Origin: Homarus americanus
Lineage: Eukaryota > Arthropoda > Malacostraca > Decapoda > Nephropidae
Length of the DNA: 64,000 bases
Assembly (NCBI RefSeq): GCF_018991925.1
Contig: NW_024722158.1
Coordinates: 682,057-746,056, forward strand
Direction: 5' to 3'
Shown: positions 13,800-24,215 of the stretch, piece after piece
How the letters are laid out: every line of letters starts with the position of its first letter
Position numbering within the stretch: the stretch's first letter is position 1
Notes under the pieces: generated by a model
The model's input: the letters and a program-made list of their open reading frames with translations, nothing else
Databases searched by the model: none
What the model was told of the DNA's origin: nothing
Translations under genes and position numbers: made by a program

Positions 13800-14500
13800 C
13801 AGTTAACCCTCACTTTACGCGGTTAATGTAACCCGGAGGGTACCGCGGAAAGTGAGGAACGCGTAAAGTGAATAACATAACATATGGGATTAATTGAAAT
13901 AGAGTCCAGGCCGACCCCCAAACTCCACTTTTTGACGACACACAACTATGTTGTAGTAAAAATTTTATCTTAACTTTATGATGGTATGCACACACAATTA
14001 ATAATTAAGAGAAATATCAATAATATTAGGTTTTTTAACACTTACATTAGTAGAAAAGATGGCTGGGCACACGGGGATGGGCGGTTGGTTCCGAGGCAGA
14101 GGGCAGATTATTGGCCCTCACCTGTATCACTTGTATCAATTGTATCACTATCCACCACAGAGGCTTGCAGGGCCTCTTTGTCAAACCCCCCAAAGTTCAT
14201 ATAAGTCCATATCCTCACCATAATTATCACTATCACTGACTTGGGCCGGCTGTAGTGGGTGGCGGGTGAAGAACTGGTAATGTTTTGATGACTGGGCGAC
14301 CTTGTGCGCACCATTTTCGCGCCTCTTACACAACATGGCGGATGGCGGGAGGTTTGGATCCAAAAATGGCGCGGCTTGCCAGCCGCTCTCCGCGTAATGG
14401 GGTACACGCACCGCAGATTGTGAGCATGTTAGGTTCCGGCAGGGCACCGCGTTAACGGTGAAACGCAGAATGCGGGACCGCGTAATGTGAGGGTTGACTG
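13800..14500 (-). mobile_element. Tigger-C short copy C1 (deletion derivative)
   Basis: Termini CAGTTAACCCTCACTTTACG (left) and CAGTCAACCCTCACATTACG (right, reverse complement), TA on both sides. At 701 bp it keeps both ends of the autonomous copy at 54837-57548 and the last part of its transposase gene (14105-14290), while about 1.8 kb of coding is missing. Confidence 0.9.
14105..14290 (-). pseudogene. C-terminal remnant of Tigger-C transposase
   Basis: The minus strand here aligns with the last 60 or so codons of the intact transposase at 55191-57113. Visible matches include HPLQPAQVSDSDNYGED against NPPQPAQASDSDSEDDF, then EALQASVVDSD and the final GEGQ against PEGQ. A frameshift splits it over two frames. 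Upstream, the reading frame joins directly to the promoter-end sequence of the element, so the whole DNA-binding and catalytic part has been deleted. Confidence 0.8.
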
Positions 14501-15243
14501 TACTTCACACCACAGGCGCCAACTGTCAAACATGTCACTGTCACCCCTCCCTCCCTGCCTCCCACCTTCCCGAGAAACGTTTGGGGATTTTCACTGGGCT
14601 TACAGTTTTAATCATCTCAGACTAAAGTTAGGAGAATATAATTTGTATTGTTGGAATCCTTGCAAGACAGCGAATAATTTGACTATAAACGTCATATATT
14701 TTGCACAAAAGATAAAATTTTTGCTCTCTCTCATAAAATTCTTAAATTGGATCTAAAATTTGTATGTCTAATGCAAATTATAGCTTGTTTATATTCAAAT
14801 TAATCACTATCTTATAAGAATTCCAGCAATGAAAATTATATTCTGGCCGGTTATTTACATACAATTTTATGAGCAACAACATTAAATAAATTAAATACTT
14901 CACCAGACCTTCCCCCTAACTGTCAAAGTACAACTCAACCTCCTCCCTCCCCCCCTCCTCCTCCCTCCCCTCCTCCTCCCCCTCCCCCCTCTTCCCATAC
15001 TCGCTCGCTCCCTCCCTCCCTCCCTACCCCCGTGGTGGTTTCATTAGGCTTTAAAGTGTTTATCTTATATAATATCTCAGACTAAAGTTAGGAGAATATA
15101 ATTGGCATTGCTGGAATTGTTGCAAGACAGCAAATAATTGTAATATAGATGTCATATATTTTGCACAAGAGATAAAATTAATCACCTGTATCACATTACA
15201 GTAGTGATTTAAGAGTTCTAGTGTATATGTACGATATATACTG
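14501..15243. repeat. Stand-alone foldback units and CT-rich tract
   Basis: One complete foldback unit at about 14600-14875 (ctcagactaaagttaggagaatata ... ccagcaatgaaaattatattctgg), a C/T-rich tract at 14935-15035 (CCTCCTCCCTCCCC style), and a half unit at 15065-15195. The arrangement is the internal part of a Tigger-C/B element without its termini. Confidence 0.7.
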
Positions 15244-15245
15244 TA

Positions 15246-16421
15246 CAGTTGTACCCCACTTAACGCGGTCAATTGAACCCAGAGGGTCCCGCGTTAAGTG
15301 AAAACCGCGTTAAGTGAATAACAGAACATATGGGATTAATTCCAATAGAACCCAGCCCGACCCCCAAACTCCACTTTTTGACGACAAATAACTATGTTGT
15401 AGTAAAAATAACATCTTAATTTTATGATGGTACATGCACACAATTAATACTTAAGAGAAATAGAGAAATACAGTCGCCAAGTTAATGTCCATTCAAATAA
15501 TGGACTCAACTCCCTCCCCCTCTTCTCACACTACACTCACTGGCTCTTCCCTCTGAGAAATTTTTGGGGGAAAACCAGGTATAGTAATAAATAATTCCTC
15601 AAACTAAAGTTAGGATAATATAATTGACATTGCTGGATTCCTTGTAAGACCAGGAATATTTTGAATATAAATGTCATATATTTTGGACAAAAGATAACAT
15701 AGTTACCTAGAGAACAATTTTTATCTAAAAATTGTATGTTTAATGCAAAATATATGTTGTTTATATTCAAAATGATCACCAAATTATAAGAATTCCAGCA
15801 ATGTAAATTATATTCTGACCGGGTAATTTGTATGAATTTTATGAGCTAAAACAAATATCTTCAGTTAATAAAAAAAAAAATAATTCTTCACGGGGTAACA
15901 GATGGTCGGTCGGTCGGTCCCTCCCTCCCCCCCACCCCCCACCAACCGTCCCAAGGAGATGTGTGGGATAACCACTAAATTTTAATAAATAATACCTCAA
16001 ACTAAAGTTAGGATAATATAATTGACATTGCTGGATTCCTTGTAAGACCAGGAATATTTTGAATATAAATGTCATATATTTTGGACAAAAGATAACATAG
16101 TTACCTAGAGAAATATTTTTATCTAAAAATTGTATGTTTAATGCAAAATATATGTTGTTTATATTCAAAATGATCACCAAATTATAAGAATTCCAGCAAT
16201 GTAAATTATATTCTGGCTGGGTAATTTGTATGAATTTTATGAGCTAAAACAGGCAGTCGTGGCGGGTGGGGGGTGGTGCGAATCTAAAAATAGCTCTCGA
16301 GCCGGACACTCACCGCGTATATGATGAAAAATGCCGCGTTAAGTGAAAGTTCAGCTTTGGCAAGGCACCGCGTATATGCGAAAACGCGTTAAGTGAAAGC
16401 GCGTTAAGCGGGGTAAAACTG
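15246..16421 (+). mobile_element. Tigger-B copy B1 with two foldback modules
   Basis: Termini CAGTTGTACCCCACTTAACG and, in reverse complement, CAGTTTTACCCCGCTTAACG, TA on both sides. Subterminal GCGTTAAGTGAA repeats lie inside each end. The interior has two foldback units (about 15600-15830 and 16000-16240) separated by a pyrimidine-rich spacer at 15915-15950 whose other strand is a four-run G tract. No transposase. The strand sign is arbitrary and only records orientation relative to B2. Confidence 0.85.
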
Positions 16422-16423
16422 TA

Positions 16424-16625
16424 TAGTGATTTAAGGGCAATTTAGGGGAATTTTAGGAGTGTTTCGGACTTTATATATTTTTGGCTTTACTTTGTATATA
16501 CTTTTCTGTGAGCTGGAACCAATTACCCAATATCCCATTGAAACAATGGTTTCGGTTCACGAAATTTTCGTCTAACGAACAGCCCTCTGGAACGAATTGA
16601 GTTCGTTAACCGAGGGACCACTGTA
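16424..16625. mobile_element. Tigger-D right-end fragment
   Basis: About 16497-16623 is the outer 125 bp of a D element (GAGCTGGAACCAATTACCCA ... GTTAACCGAGGGACCACTG), followed by TA. The rest of the copy is missing. Confidence 0.75.
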
Positions 16626-16639
16626 TTGCAAAATAATGA

Positions 16640-16845
16640 AGATGCATATTACAGTATATTATATTATTTTATCACTTCACATCAATTCATTACATTAATT
16701 CACATCAATTCGTATCAATTCATTGATATCAATTCCAATTCAATTCAATTAATTTTAATTTTGTATTTTTTCAGTTCCAATTCCAATTCAATTCCAATTC
16801 ACAGATTTTTTTTAATCAATTCCAATTCAATTCACAATTGACCCC
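16640..16845. repeat. Degenerate AATTC/AATTCC tandem repeat
   Basis: Low-complexity run built from CAATT and TTCCAATTC words with interruptions. Non-coding. Confidence 0.8.
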
Positions 16846-16901
16846 ATGTCTAAATTAATTAAAATTAAAATACTCCTTGCTAAAATGCCATGAAATAAGT
16901 A

Positions 16902-18100
16902 CAGTAATACCCCGCTTAACACGGTTTCGCTTAGCGCGATTTCACGTATACGCGGTGCCTCGCCAGAGCTGAACTTTCACTTAACGCGGGTTTTTTCCAC
17001 ATATACGCGCAGAGTGTCCGGCTCGAGAGCTATTTTTAGATTCGCCCCACCCGCCACCAGCCACCCTGCCTGACTGCCTGCCTGCCTGTTTTAGCTCATA
17101 AAATTCATACAAATTACCCGACCAGAATATAATTTACATTGCTGGAATTCTTACAATATGATGATCATTTTGAATAAAAACATCATAGATTTTGCATTAG
17201 ACATACAAATTTTAGATATAATGTTTACTCTTGAGTAAATGTGTTATTTTTTGTGCAAAATATATGACATTTGTATTCAAAATATTCCTGGTCTTACAAG
17301 GAATCCAGCAATGTCAATTATATTATCCTAACTTTAGTTTGAGGTATTATTTATTACTAAAAAGGTAAATATTCTGGTTTTCCCACACATCTGGTAGGGA
17401 CGGTTGGTGGGGGGTGGGGGGGAGGGAGGGACCGACCGACCATCTGTTACCGTGTGAAGAATATTTTTTTTTTTATTAACTGAAGATATTTGTTTTAGCT
17501 CATAAAATTCATACAAATTACCCGGTCAGAATATAATTTACATTGCTGGAATTCTTACAATTTGATGATCATTTTGAATATAAACATCATAGATTTTGCA
17601 TTAGACATACAAATTTTAGATATAATGTTTACTCTGAGTAAATATGTTATCTTTTGTGCAAAATATATGACATTTATATTCAAAATATTCCTGGTCTTAC
17701 AAGGAATCCAGCAATGTCAATTATATTATCCTAACTTTAGTTTGAGGTATTATTTATTAAAATTTAGTGGTTTTCCCCCCAAAATTTCTCAGAGAGGGAA
17801 GAGCCAGCAGTGTAGTGTGAGAAGAGGGGGAGGGAGTTGAGTCCATTATTTGAATGGACATTAACTTGGCGACTGTATTTCTCTATTTCTCTTAAGTATT
17901 AATTGTGTGCATGTACCATCATAAAATTAAGATGTTATTTTTACTAGAACATAGGTATTGTGTTGGAAAAAGTGGAGTTTGGGGGTCGGGCCAGTTTCTA
18001 TTGGAATTAATCCCATATGTTCTGTTGTTCACTTAGCGTGGTTTTCACTTAACACGGTACCCTGTGGGTTTTATTGACCGCGTTAAGCGGGGTACTACTG
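16902..18100 (-). mobile_element. Tigger-B copy B2 (inverted relative to B1)
   Basis: Termini CAGTAATACCCCGCTTAACA and, in reverse complement, CAGTAGTACCCCGCTTAACG, with TA on both sides. Two foldback modules at about 17110-17350 and 17515-17760. Spacer 17405-17432 is GGTGGGGGGTGGGGGGGAGG and further G runs, a canonical G-quadruplex pattern. The segment 17870-18060 (CATCATAAAATTAAGATG, CCCATATGTTCTG) is the common subterminal region also found in C elements. No transposase. Confidence 0.85.
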
Positions 18101-18289
18101 TACTTTATTTTTGTTTGTTTTTATATATCATTATTTATCGTTTTTATATATATAGTACGTTCACCAGAATATACAATACGGACAATGATCTTTTTCGGGT
18201 GGGCGGTCCCTTCTTTTAGTCCGGATCTTCGGGGGTTCGCGTATTACTCTACTAGAGAAAATTAACAAATATCTTTTAGGAATCTGGTT
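18101..18289. other. Unassigned AT-rich sequence
   Basis: Between Tigger-B and the LINE. I see no motif here. Confidence 0.35.
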
Positions 18290-20482
18290 CATGGAGCACG
18301 TGTGCAGCGGTGACAGCCTCTAATGTTTGACTCGGTAGTGCTTTATTGTCTCCTGCAGAGGGTATTGTTGAGTCAGGAGAGATACTACTTCTAGTTTTCA
18401 AGGAACTTGACTAGTTATCTGAAGTGTAATTGGTGTTATTACTATTGAATTTAACCAAGTCTCTGTCTCCCCATTCGTTGATGCTCCACCTATCAGCATT
18501 GATAGATATAATGATATCAGCTCTGAAACAGATCAAGTTTGAGAATTAGGGGGAAGGGGAAAAGGGTGAAGAGTAGAATCATCAGCCTAAGAATAGTTGG
18601 AATTAGTCGTAGTGTGAAGTAAATCATTGATAAAAAGAATGAAGAGAGTTGGTGAAAGAACAAAACCCTGTGGGACACCACTATTGGTAGAGAAAGAGCG
18701 AGAGATTGATCCCTTGACTACAACTGCCATGGATCGGTTCTCAAGGAAGCTAAAAATTAGAGAACAAAGTAGGGGAGAGAAACCATAGGAGGTAAGTTTA
18801 GAAAGCAAAGACTTGAGCCATACCCTGTCAAATGCTTTCTAGATGTCGAGGGCCATGGTGAAAGTTTCCCCATAATCCCTAAGAGAGGATGACCAAAGAT
18901 GGGTGCAGTAGGAGAACAGATCACACCAGTAGATCTCGCCGAGCGAAAGCCATACGGGTGATCCGATAAAAGAGAAAAACGTTCAAGGTGACGGAGAAAA
19001 TGAGGGTTCAAGATAGTTTAAAAAATCTTAGAGAGGGATGAAGTTAGGGCAATGGGGCGATAGTTAGAGGGATTGGAATGGTCATCCTTCTTCGGGATGG
19101 GCTGAACCAAGGCATGCTTCCAAGAAGAAGGAAAAGTTTGGGTTTTGAGGCAAAGGCAAAAGAGGCGAGCAAGCACAGGGGCTAGAACTTCAGCACACTC
19201 ACTCAGAACACGAGGGGGAATTCCGTCCTGTCCATGTGCCTTTCTCATATCCAACCTGGATAACACACCAGCAGATTATAGGAAAGTGCATAGGTTCAGT
19301 AGGAAGAGCAGAAGGGGGAGGGATAGCGTTGGAATCGTCTAAGGTGGAGTTAGAGGAGAACAAGGTGCCAAAGAGATTGGCTTTATCAGGGGGAGAGTTG
19401 GCTATAGAGTTATCAGGTTGGAAGAGAGGAGGAAAAGAAGGAGTGCAGAAGTTGTTACAGATATTTTTGGTTAAGGACCAGAAGGATTTACTAGAAGAAG
19501 AATTAGTCAGGACAGCGGTCTTTCTTTTTATAAAATTCCGCTTGGCCCTACGAAGAGTAGCCTTACAACGATTCCTAGAAGTAATGAAAGAGGAGTGGGT
19601 AGTAGGAGATAGTGTCATTGCTTGATATGCCCTAACGCTCTCCCTACATGCAAGAGAACAGAGTTCAAACCATGATTGTAGAGTGAAAGTTTTGGATGGA
19701 GCTGGGATAAATGCACTCATACCACCCTGTATAACCCCAGCAATGCTGTCAACAAATACCGAGGCGCCCTGAGTGGAAAAGCAACATTCATCCCAAGGAA
19801 AGTCGGTGAAGAATTCTCGCACGGATTGACAGTTTGCCCTCTGATAGTGCCATAGTTTAGTGGGGGCTGAGGGAGGTGGTGTGCCCAGTTTCATTTAATA
19901 GAAATAAGATTGTGACTGAAGTACCCTAAAGTAGAAATTGAGTATGAATAGTGTGAGTGGTTAGAGGTAAAACAAAGATCAAGAATGTTAGTAAGTTGAT
20001 TGTGTCGATCAGGAACGTGTGTAGGGTGTTTAATTATTTGTTCCAGATCATTAATTAAGGAAAAAGAGAGTGCCTCAGCTCCATCTGGGTCATACCTTGC
20101 AAAGCCACGTTACTCTATGAGAAGTATACTGAAATCCCCTAGGTAGAGAATCTTGGTGTTGTGGTGTGTCGATAGCAACTACTCATGGCAAGAAGTGAGA
20201 TAGTCAAAGAGTTCTAAATAGTTGGTAGAGTTGAGAGAACAGTATAGGAAACAAAGGAAAAGAGTCATAGTTGGCAGAGATATTTTGAGCCAGATGACAT
20301 CATAAAGGGAAGATTCAAGTGAGTCGAGCTATAGGTGTACGTGTGTTGCAGTAGGCGCATACACCTCCCTTAGAACGGAAAGAGGTATAAAGGTTGTAGT
20401 TAGAGACTTGAAAAGGTTTGGGTGAAGCTGCTTTGGTCAGTTGAAGTTCAGATAGTAGTAAGACGTCGGGGGAAGAGGTTAA
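18290..20482 (-). pseudogene. LINE reverse transcriptase, disabled
   Basis: RT segments on the minus strand: KAHGQDGIPPRVLSECAEVL and PIPKKDDHSNPSNYRPIALT (19018-19266), then LLSDHPYGFRSARSTG (about 18910-18990), ALDI-stop-KAFDRVW near 18850, and NSGVPQGFVLSPTLFILFIN (about 18610-18690). The catalytic YADD box is present near 18575-18600 as stop-ADD: the Tyr codon is replaced by TAG. Further RT-like sequence continues to about 18300. The upstream linker at 19199-19894 is an open frame of 231 codons (MKLGTPPPSAPTKLWHYQRA...), joining the endonuclease to RT. The pattern is typical of jockey/CR1-type LINE ORF2 proteins. Stops and frameshifts make it inactive. Confidence 0.85.
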
Positions 20483-20484
20483 TA

Positions 20485-22179
20485 CAGGTTGTACCTCTTT
20501 AGTCCGGCATTCTGTGGTCTGGAAACTCCCGTTGTCCGGAACGATTTTAGTTTGCCCATGGAGAAAATTAATTTGAGTGGTACTTTCGATGTTTGGCTAA
20601 ATTTTGCCTTATTTACCCTACTTTTGGGGCGAATTAGTACCTGTAATAAAGCAACATCCTAATAAATCAACGAAAATAACACAGATAAAGTTAAATAAAA
20701 ACTAAAAACAACAAAGAAAAAGTTTTTATGTTCTACAGTTTCAGCTAGAGTTGAACCTGATGACTTGGCAACTTTGTCATCCGAGTAAAAACACACACAA
20801 CAACATTGGCTGTCCTTTGTTTTCAACTTTACCACCACTGGTGGGTAGAATTTTTATTTTAAATTCAGAAACATGAATTAAAATATATATGAGCAGTAAA
20901 TAAGTGTTGCTTTCATATTCTTATGTAGAGTAATGACGAGATGTTTTCACATGTGCTCACTTAGATACGCGCAGTCTCACGTTTTCTTTCTTTAACATTA
21001 ATGGTTTGCTACTTTCATTGTTCCATTTATTAACATTAAATAACATTACAGGTAGTTCTGCTATAACGCGATAATTGTGTTCTTGTAAAATATCGTGTTA
21101 TAGAAAATTGCGTAATAGAAATAACAGGGCTTATGGAGAAAATAGGGTTAGGTGCAGATTACTCGAAATCGAAAAAATTTAGTAGTTAGCCTAACACAAA
21201 GGATACCACAGTCTAAATAAATGTTACATTCATATCTAATAATGAAATCATACAGTAAATGTAACACTACCTTGAAAAAATATGAATGTAACTTGATGGG
21301 GGGAGAAGGGTGATTTTGAGGTTGATAACATCGAGCTTCTCTTTAAGTGTTATATCCTTTCTTTTACGATCATCACCTGGAATTCTATCACCAGAACGCT
21401 TCTTGGAGATATTCTTCTTTACCATATTCACAATTAATACCACAAAATTGGAGAAATAGTAAGCAAAAATCGCGTTATAGCAAACAAGCGTTCGCGTTAT
21501 ACAAATATCGTTCCTAATTCATAAATCGCGTTAAAGCAAATTCGCGTTATCAAAACACGCGTTATAGCAGAACTCACTGTACTTAAAACTACCATATTAA
21601 TTTTTTTACATTAATTTTACTACAGCTACAACCAGGTTCTTATTTTCTTCAGTTTTATATGTAGAACCAGTCAGTCACTGGTTTTGTAAACATTAACGAA
21701 AACAATGCCGTCTCGTCTCCTCGTGTGTTTTAATATTCTATGTATTATTAATGAAGTGTATTGTTCATTTTGCACACATAAACATTAATTCAATCAAAAA
21801 GACTTTCAGTACTAAACAATAATGAATCTTTTGTACACAAGAGAAATGACGCTGTTTACACGATTTGTGCATGTCTGAATGTTGGCGAGCCGCTCAAACC
21901 CTTCAAAATTTGAGTTTCCGCCGTAGAAATTTTAAATTGTGTAATGTTTTTTCTTGTGTCCAAATAAAAAATGACAAATTAAAAACTCGCAAAATTTAAG
22001 AACCTACTGTACAACATTTAACCCTTCAATATGTCTTCAAAGAGACCATGAAGCAGTGAAAGTGGTGCTAGTGCTTCCAATCGTAAGCACAAGTCACTAT
22101 CTATCCAGGAAAAGGGTGAATTTCCATGGTCCGGCACCGGTCAGGTCCTGAGGTTGCCAGACTAGAGAGGTACAACCTG
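20485..22179 (+). mobile_element. Tigger-E copy E1, inserted in the LINE coding region
   Basis: Left terminus CAGGTTGTACCTCTTTAGTC and the same repeat inverted at the right, TA at 20483-20484 and 22180-22181. Removing it with one TA restores the LINE frame across SVEHHLLTSSPDVLLL. A remnant of the transposase start lies at 22030-22125 on the plus strand (MSSKRP, stop, SSESGASASNRKHKSLSIQE) and runs straight into the right terminus, so the body of the gene is deleted. Tigger-F sits inside at 21049-21579. Confidence 0.9.
21049..21579. mobile_element. Tigger-F MITE nested in E1
   Basis: Termini CAGGTAGTTCTGCTATAACG and (reverse complement) CAGTGAGTTCTGCTATAACG, TA on both sides. The sister copy E2 has the uninterrupted site (aacattacttaaaac, near 32205-32220), which proves the insertion. 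Internal GCGTTATA repeats mark both subterminal zones. 531 bp, no coding found. Confidence 0.9.
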
Positions 22180-22183
22180 TAGA

Positions 22184-22375
22184 TGGTGCTCTACAGAAGG
22201 AAAATTGGATCTCAGGCCACAAATGTTGGAAAAATGAAATGTGAAAAAAGCTGATCCTCCAGCAACCGTGGTGACGTCAGTTGAGGCTCCAATAGTTTGA
22301 TGATGATCAGGTCGGCCCTGGGGTCCACAACCTTCCCAACCAGTGGGACCCATCCGAGAAGGCCCTGCTTCAATA
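22184..22375 (-). pseudogene. LINE endonuclease 5-prime part
   Basis: Continuation of the jockey-like LINE upstream of Tigger-E: the minus frame ends FHFSNICGLRSNFPSVEHHL, the usual beginning of the endonuclease domain of this group. The sequence further 5-prime is not clearly coding and stops at Tigger-D. Confidence 0.75.
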
Positions 22376-22378
22376 TTA

Positions 22379-23217
22379 CATTGGTCCTTCTGTTAATGAG
22401 CGCCTCGGTTAACGAGTTACCTTCCATAAGATTCTTAACTTCGGTTAACGAGCAATCCCTCGATTAACGAGTTTCTTACGAGCCGACCTCAACATGTTTT
22501 CACTTGCATTTGGCGGTCCACCAGCTGTAGTATTAGTCTGCCAATACAGTAATCGGTTCTAGGGCTTATATTCCTTACCATTTTAGTAAATATCAAGAAG
22601 TTTATACTATTCAATAATTTTAAAAGTTTAATATTAAATTTTTTAGTCAATTTAACAATTATTGAACATAATTGTAGGTAAGGAAGCTAGTTTTATGCAT
22701 GCCATCCAGCCTGTCAACACACCATACAGGTGCCAGTCTCTCTGTCTTTTCAGTGGAGGTAACATTTTGCTTGAGACTCTCTTCAACTAAATGCTTTTTT
22801 TCTGTGTTTGCAAGCAAATTATTGGTCATTTTGAAATTTAGTTTACATATTGACAATATATAATGCAGTGCAGTGTTGATTTAAAGAAAATAATCTTGAA
22901 TTACACCAAGTGAACTAAAATTTTATGGGTGAAATGGCACCAAGGGGTGACTTCTCTTCCACCCCAATGCCTTCTCTTCTTCTTTCTCCTCCAACCATCA
23001 TTCTAATTCCCATCATCATCATCATCCAGGAGCCTTCTACATACACACCTCAAAGTAAGTGTACTTTTCTACCTTTTTTGTTGAATTTAGGCAATTTTCG
23101 GTGAGCTGGAACCAATTACCCAAAAAAACCATTGAAACAATGGTTTCGGTTAACGATTTTTTCTGTTAACGAGCAACCTTCTAGAACGGATTGTGCTCGT
23201 TAACCGAGGGACCACTG
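22379..23217. mobile_element. Tigger-D copy D3
   Basis: Left terminus decayed to CATTGGTCCTTCTGTTAATG, right terminus (reverse complement) CAGTGGTCCCTCGGTTAACG, TA on both sides. Same internal order as other D copies but inverted relative to 12607-13457. About 839 bp, non-coding. Confidence 0.85.
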
Positions 23218-23309
23218 TATTGTCAACTGACAATCTGACATCATAAGCAGAATAAAAGAGTAGAAAGAATAGAACAGATCAAGAGTGAGTACAGTTATTT
23301 GTCTTGTGT

Positions 23310-23525
23310 TGTCAATAGTAAGAGAGACAATTGAGACCCTGCAATTGTGTGTAAATGAGGCAGAAAGTCAGATCAGCAACCTGGGACTTGGTCATGATTT
23401 TCGTGATGCTATATGGCAGCAGGGTCTACTATTAGACAACACAATATGCTTCCAATATCTTCCCAGGCGGTAGTATCTCCCTGTTTGGTAGCTGCCTACC
23501 TACTACTGTACCTGATAGCCAGAAT
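23310..23525 (+). repeat. Dispersed repeat R, copy 1 (ORF-preserving)
   Basis: About 200 bp repeated at 46284-46465 at roughly 90 percent identity by eye. Both copies keep an open frame reading IETLQLCVNEAESQISNLGL, then WQQG and a Leu/Asp/Asn stretch ending QYLPR. I do not recognise a family. It might be an old transposon piece or a duplicated exon; neither copy has convincing splice sites. Confidence 0.6.
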
Positions 23526-23650
23526 TGAAATTTGCTCGGAAAATCATTACCAAAGCTAGATTTTTCCGGAAAATTCCGGCTTTGGGAATGATTTTCCGAG
23601 GGGCATATTTTCCGGAAATTCCAAGAAAATTTTTCCGTTACAGATACCCT
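23515..23650. repeat. CCGGAAA-rich palindromic repeat M, copy 2
   Basis: Shares AATTGAAATTTGCTCGGAAA with 3565-3715 and has several TTTTCC(G) and CGGAAA words facing each other. It lies about 60 bp upstream of candidate exon a. Confidence 0.6.
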
Positions 23651-23712
23651 GAAAATTAGTTAGTGTTGGATAGTAGACTTGGCTACAGACTCACACTGTG
23701 GTTGTATTGCAG

Positions 23713-23820
23713 GACTGTGGGCGGCAGGAAGTGTGCCCATCTTCCTTATCCTGTGTCTCCTGCTGGCTGCTGGTCTCTGTACTGAGGTCCTTGACGTACA
23801 TGCTGCCTTGAAAGCATCCA
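23713..23820 (+). CDS. Candidate host-gene exon a (hydrophobic segment)
   Basis: Bounded by an acceptor (tgtattgcag) and a strong donor (gtaagtgt). 108 bases that begin and end in phase 1. The frame reads LWAAGSVPIFLILCLLLAAG then LCTEVLDVHAALKAS: a 15-18 residue hydrophobic run (VPIFLILCLLLAAGL) fit to be a transmembrane helix or signal anchor. It joins in frame to exon b at 33127 (the split codon becomes AAA, Lys). No transposon motif is seen in it. I cannot name the protein family. Upstream exons are not visible in this window. A minisatellite starts about 20 bases after the donor. Support is from splice sites, phase and absence of repeats only. Confidence 0.55.
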
Positions 23821-23839
23821 GTAAGTGTTATGTAGTGCA

Positions 23840-24215
23840 GCACCACCCTGCAGCACAACCTTGCAGCACCACCCAGCAGCACCACACTCATCCTGCAGCA
23901 CCACACTCATCCTGCAGCACCACACTCATCCTGCAGCACCACCCAGCAGCACCACACTCATCCTGCAGCACCACACTCATCCTGCAGCACCACACTCATC
24001 TGCAGCTTTCACACTCGGCCTGCAGCACCACACTCATCCTGCAGCACCACCCCTGCGGCACCACACTCGTCACTGCAGCACCACCTCATCCTGCCCTCAA
24101 GCAGCCACCACTCGTCACCTCGTCCTGCAGCCACTCATCACCTGCAGCACCACACTCCCTGCAGCACCACCCTGCAGCACCACCTCATCCTGCACTGCAC
24201 TCATCCTGCACTGCT
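23840..24215. repeat. 19-bp minisatellite, CAGCACCACACTCATCCTG unit
   Basis: Around 20 imperfect units directly after exon a. The long open frames across it (His/Ser/Thr/Cys-rich) are repeat artefacts. It grades into the next array, which shares the ACACTC core and the unit length. Confidence 0.9.

Larger units (their letters stand above)
18290..22375 (-). mobile_element. Jockey/CR1-like LINE, minus strand, split by Tigger-E
   Basis: Coding is recognisable on the minus strand from about 22350 down to 18300, interrupted by the element at 20485-22179. Order from the 5-prime side: endonuclease start (FHFSNICGLRSNFPSVEHHL), the insertion, SSPDVLLLSELQL, the linker region, then reverse transcriptase down to the position of the YADD box at about 18575. 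The 5-prime side meets Tigger-D at 22379. No terminal repeats or poly(A) tail were found. Confidence 0.85.
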
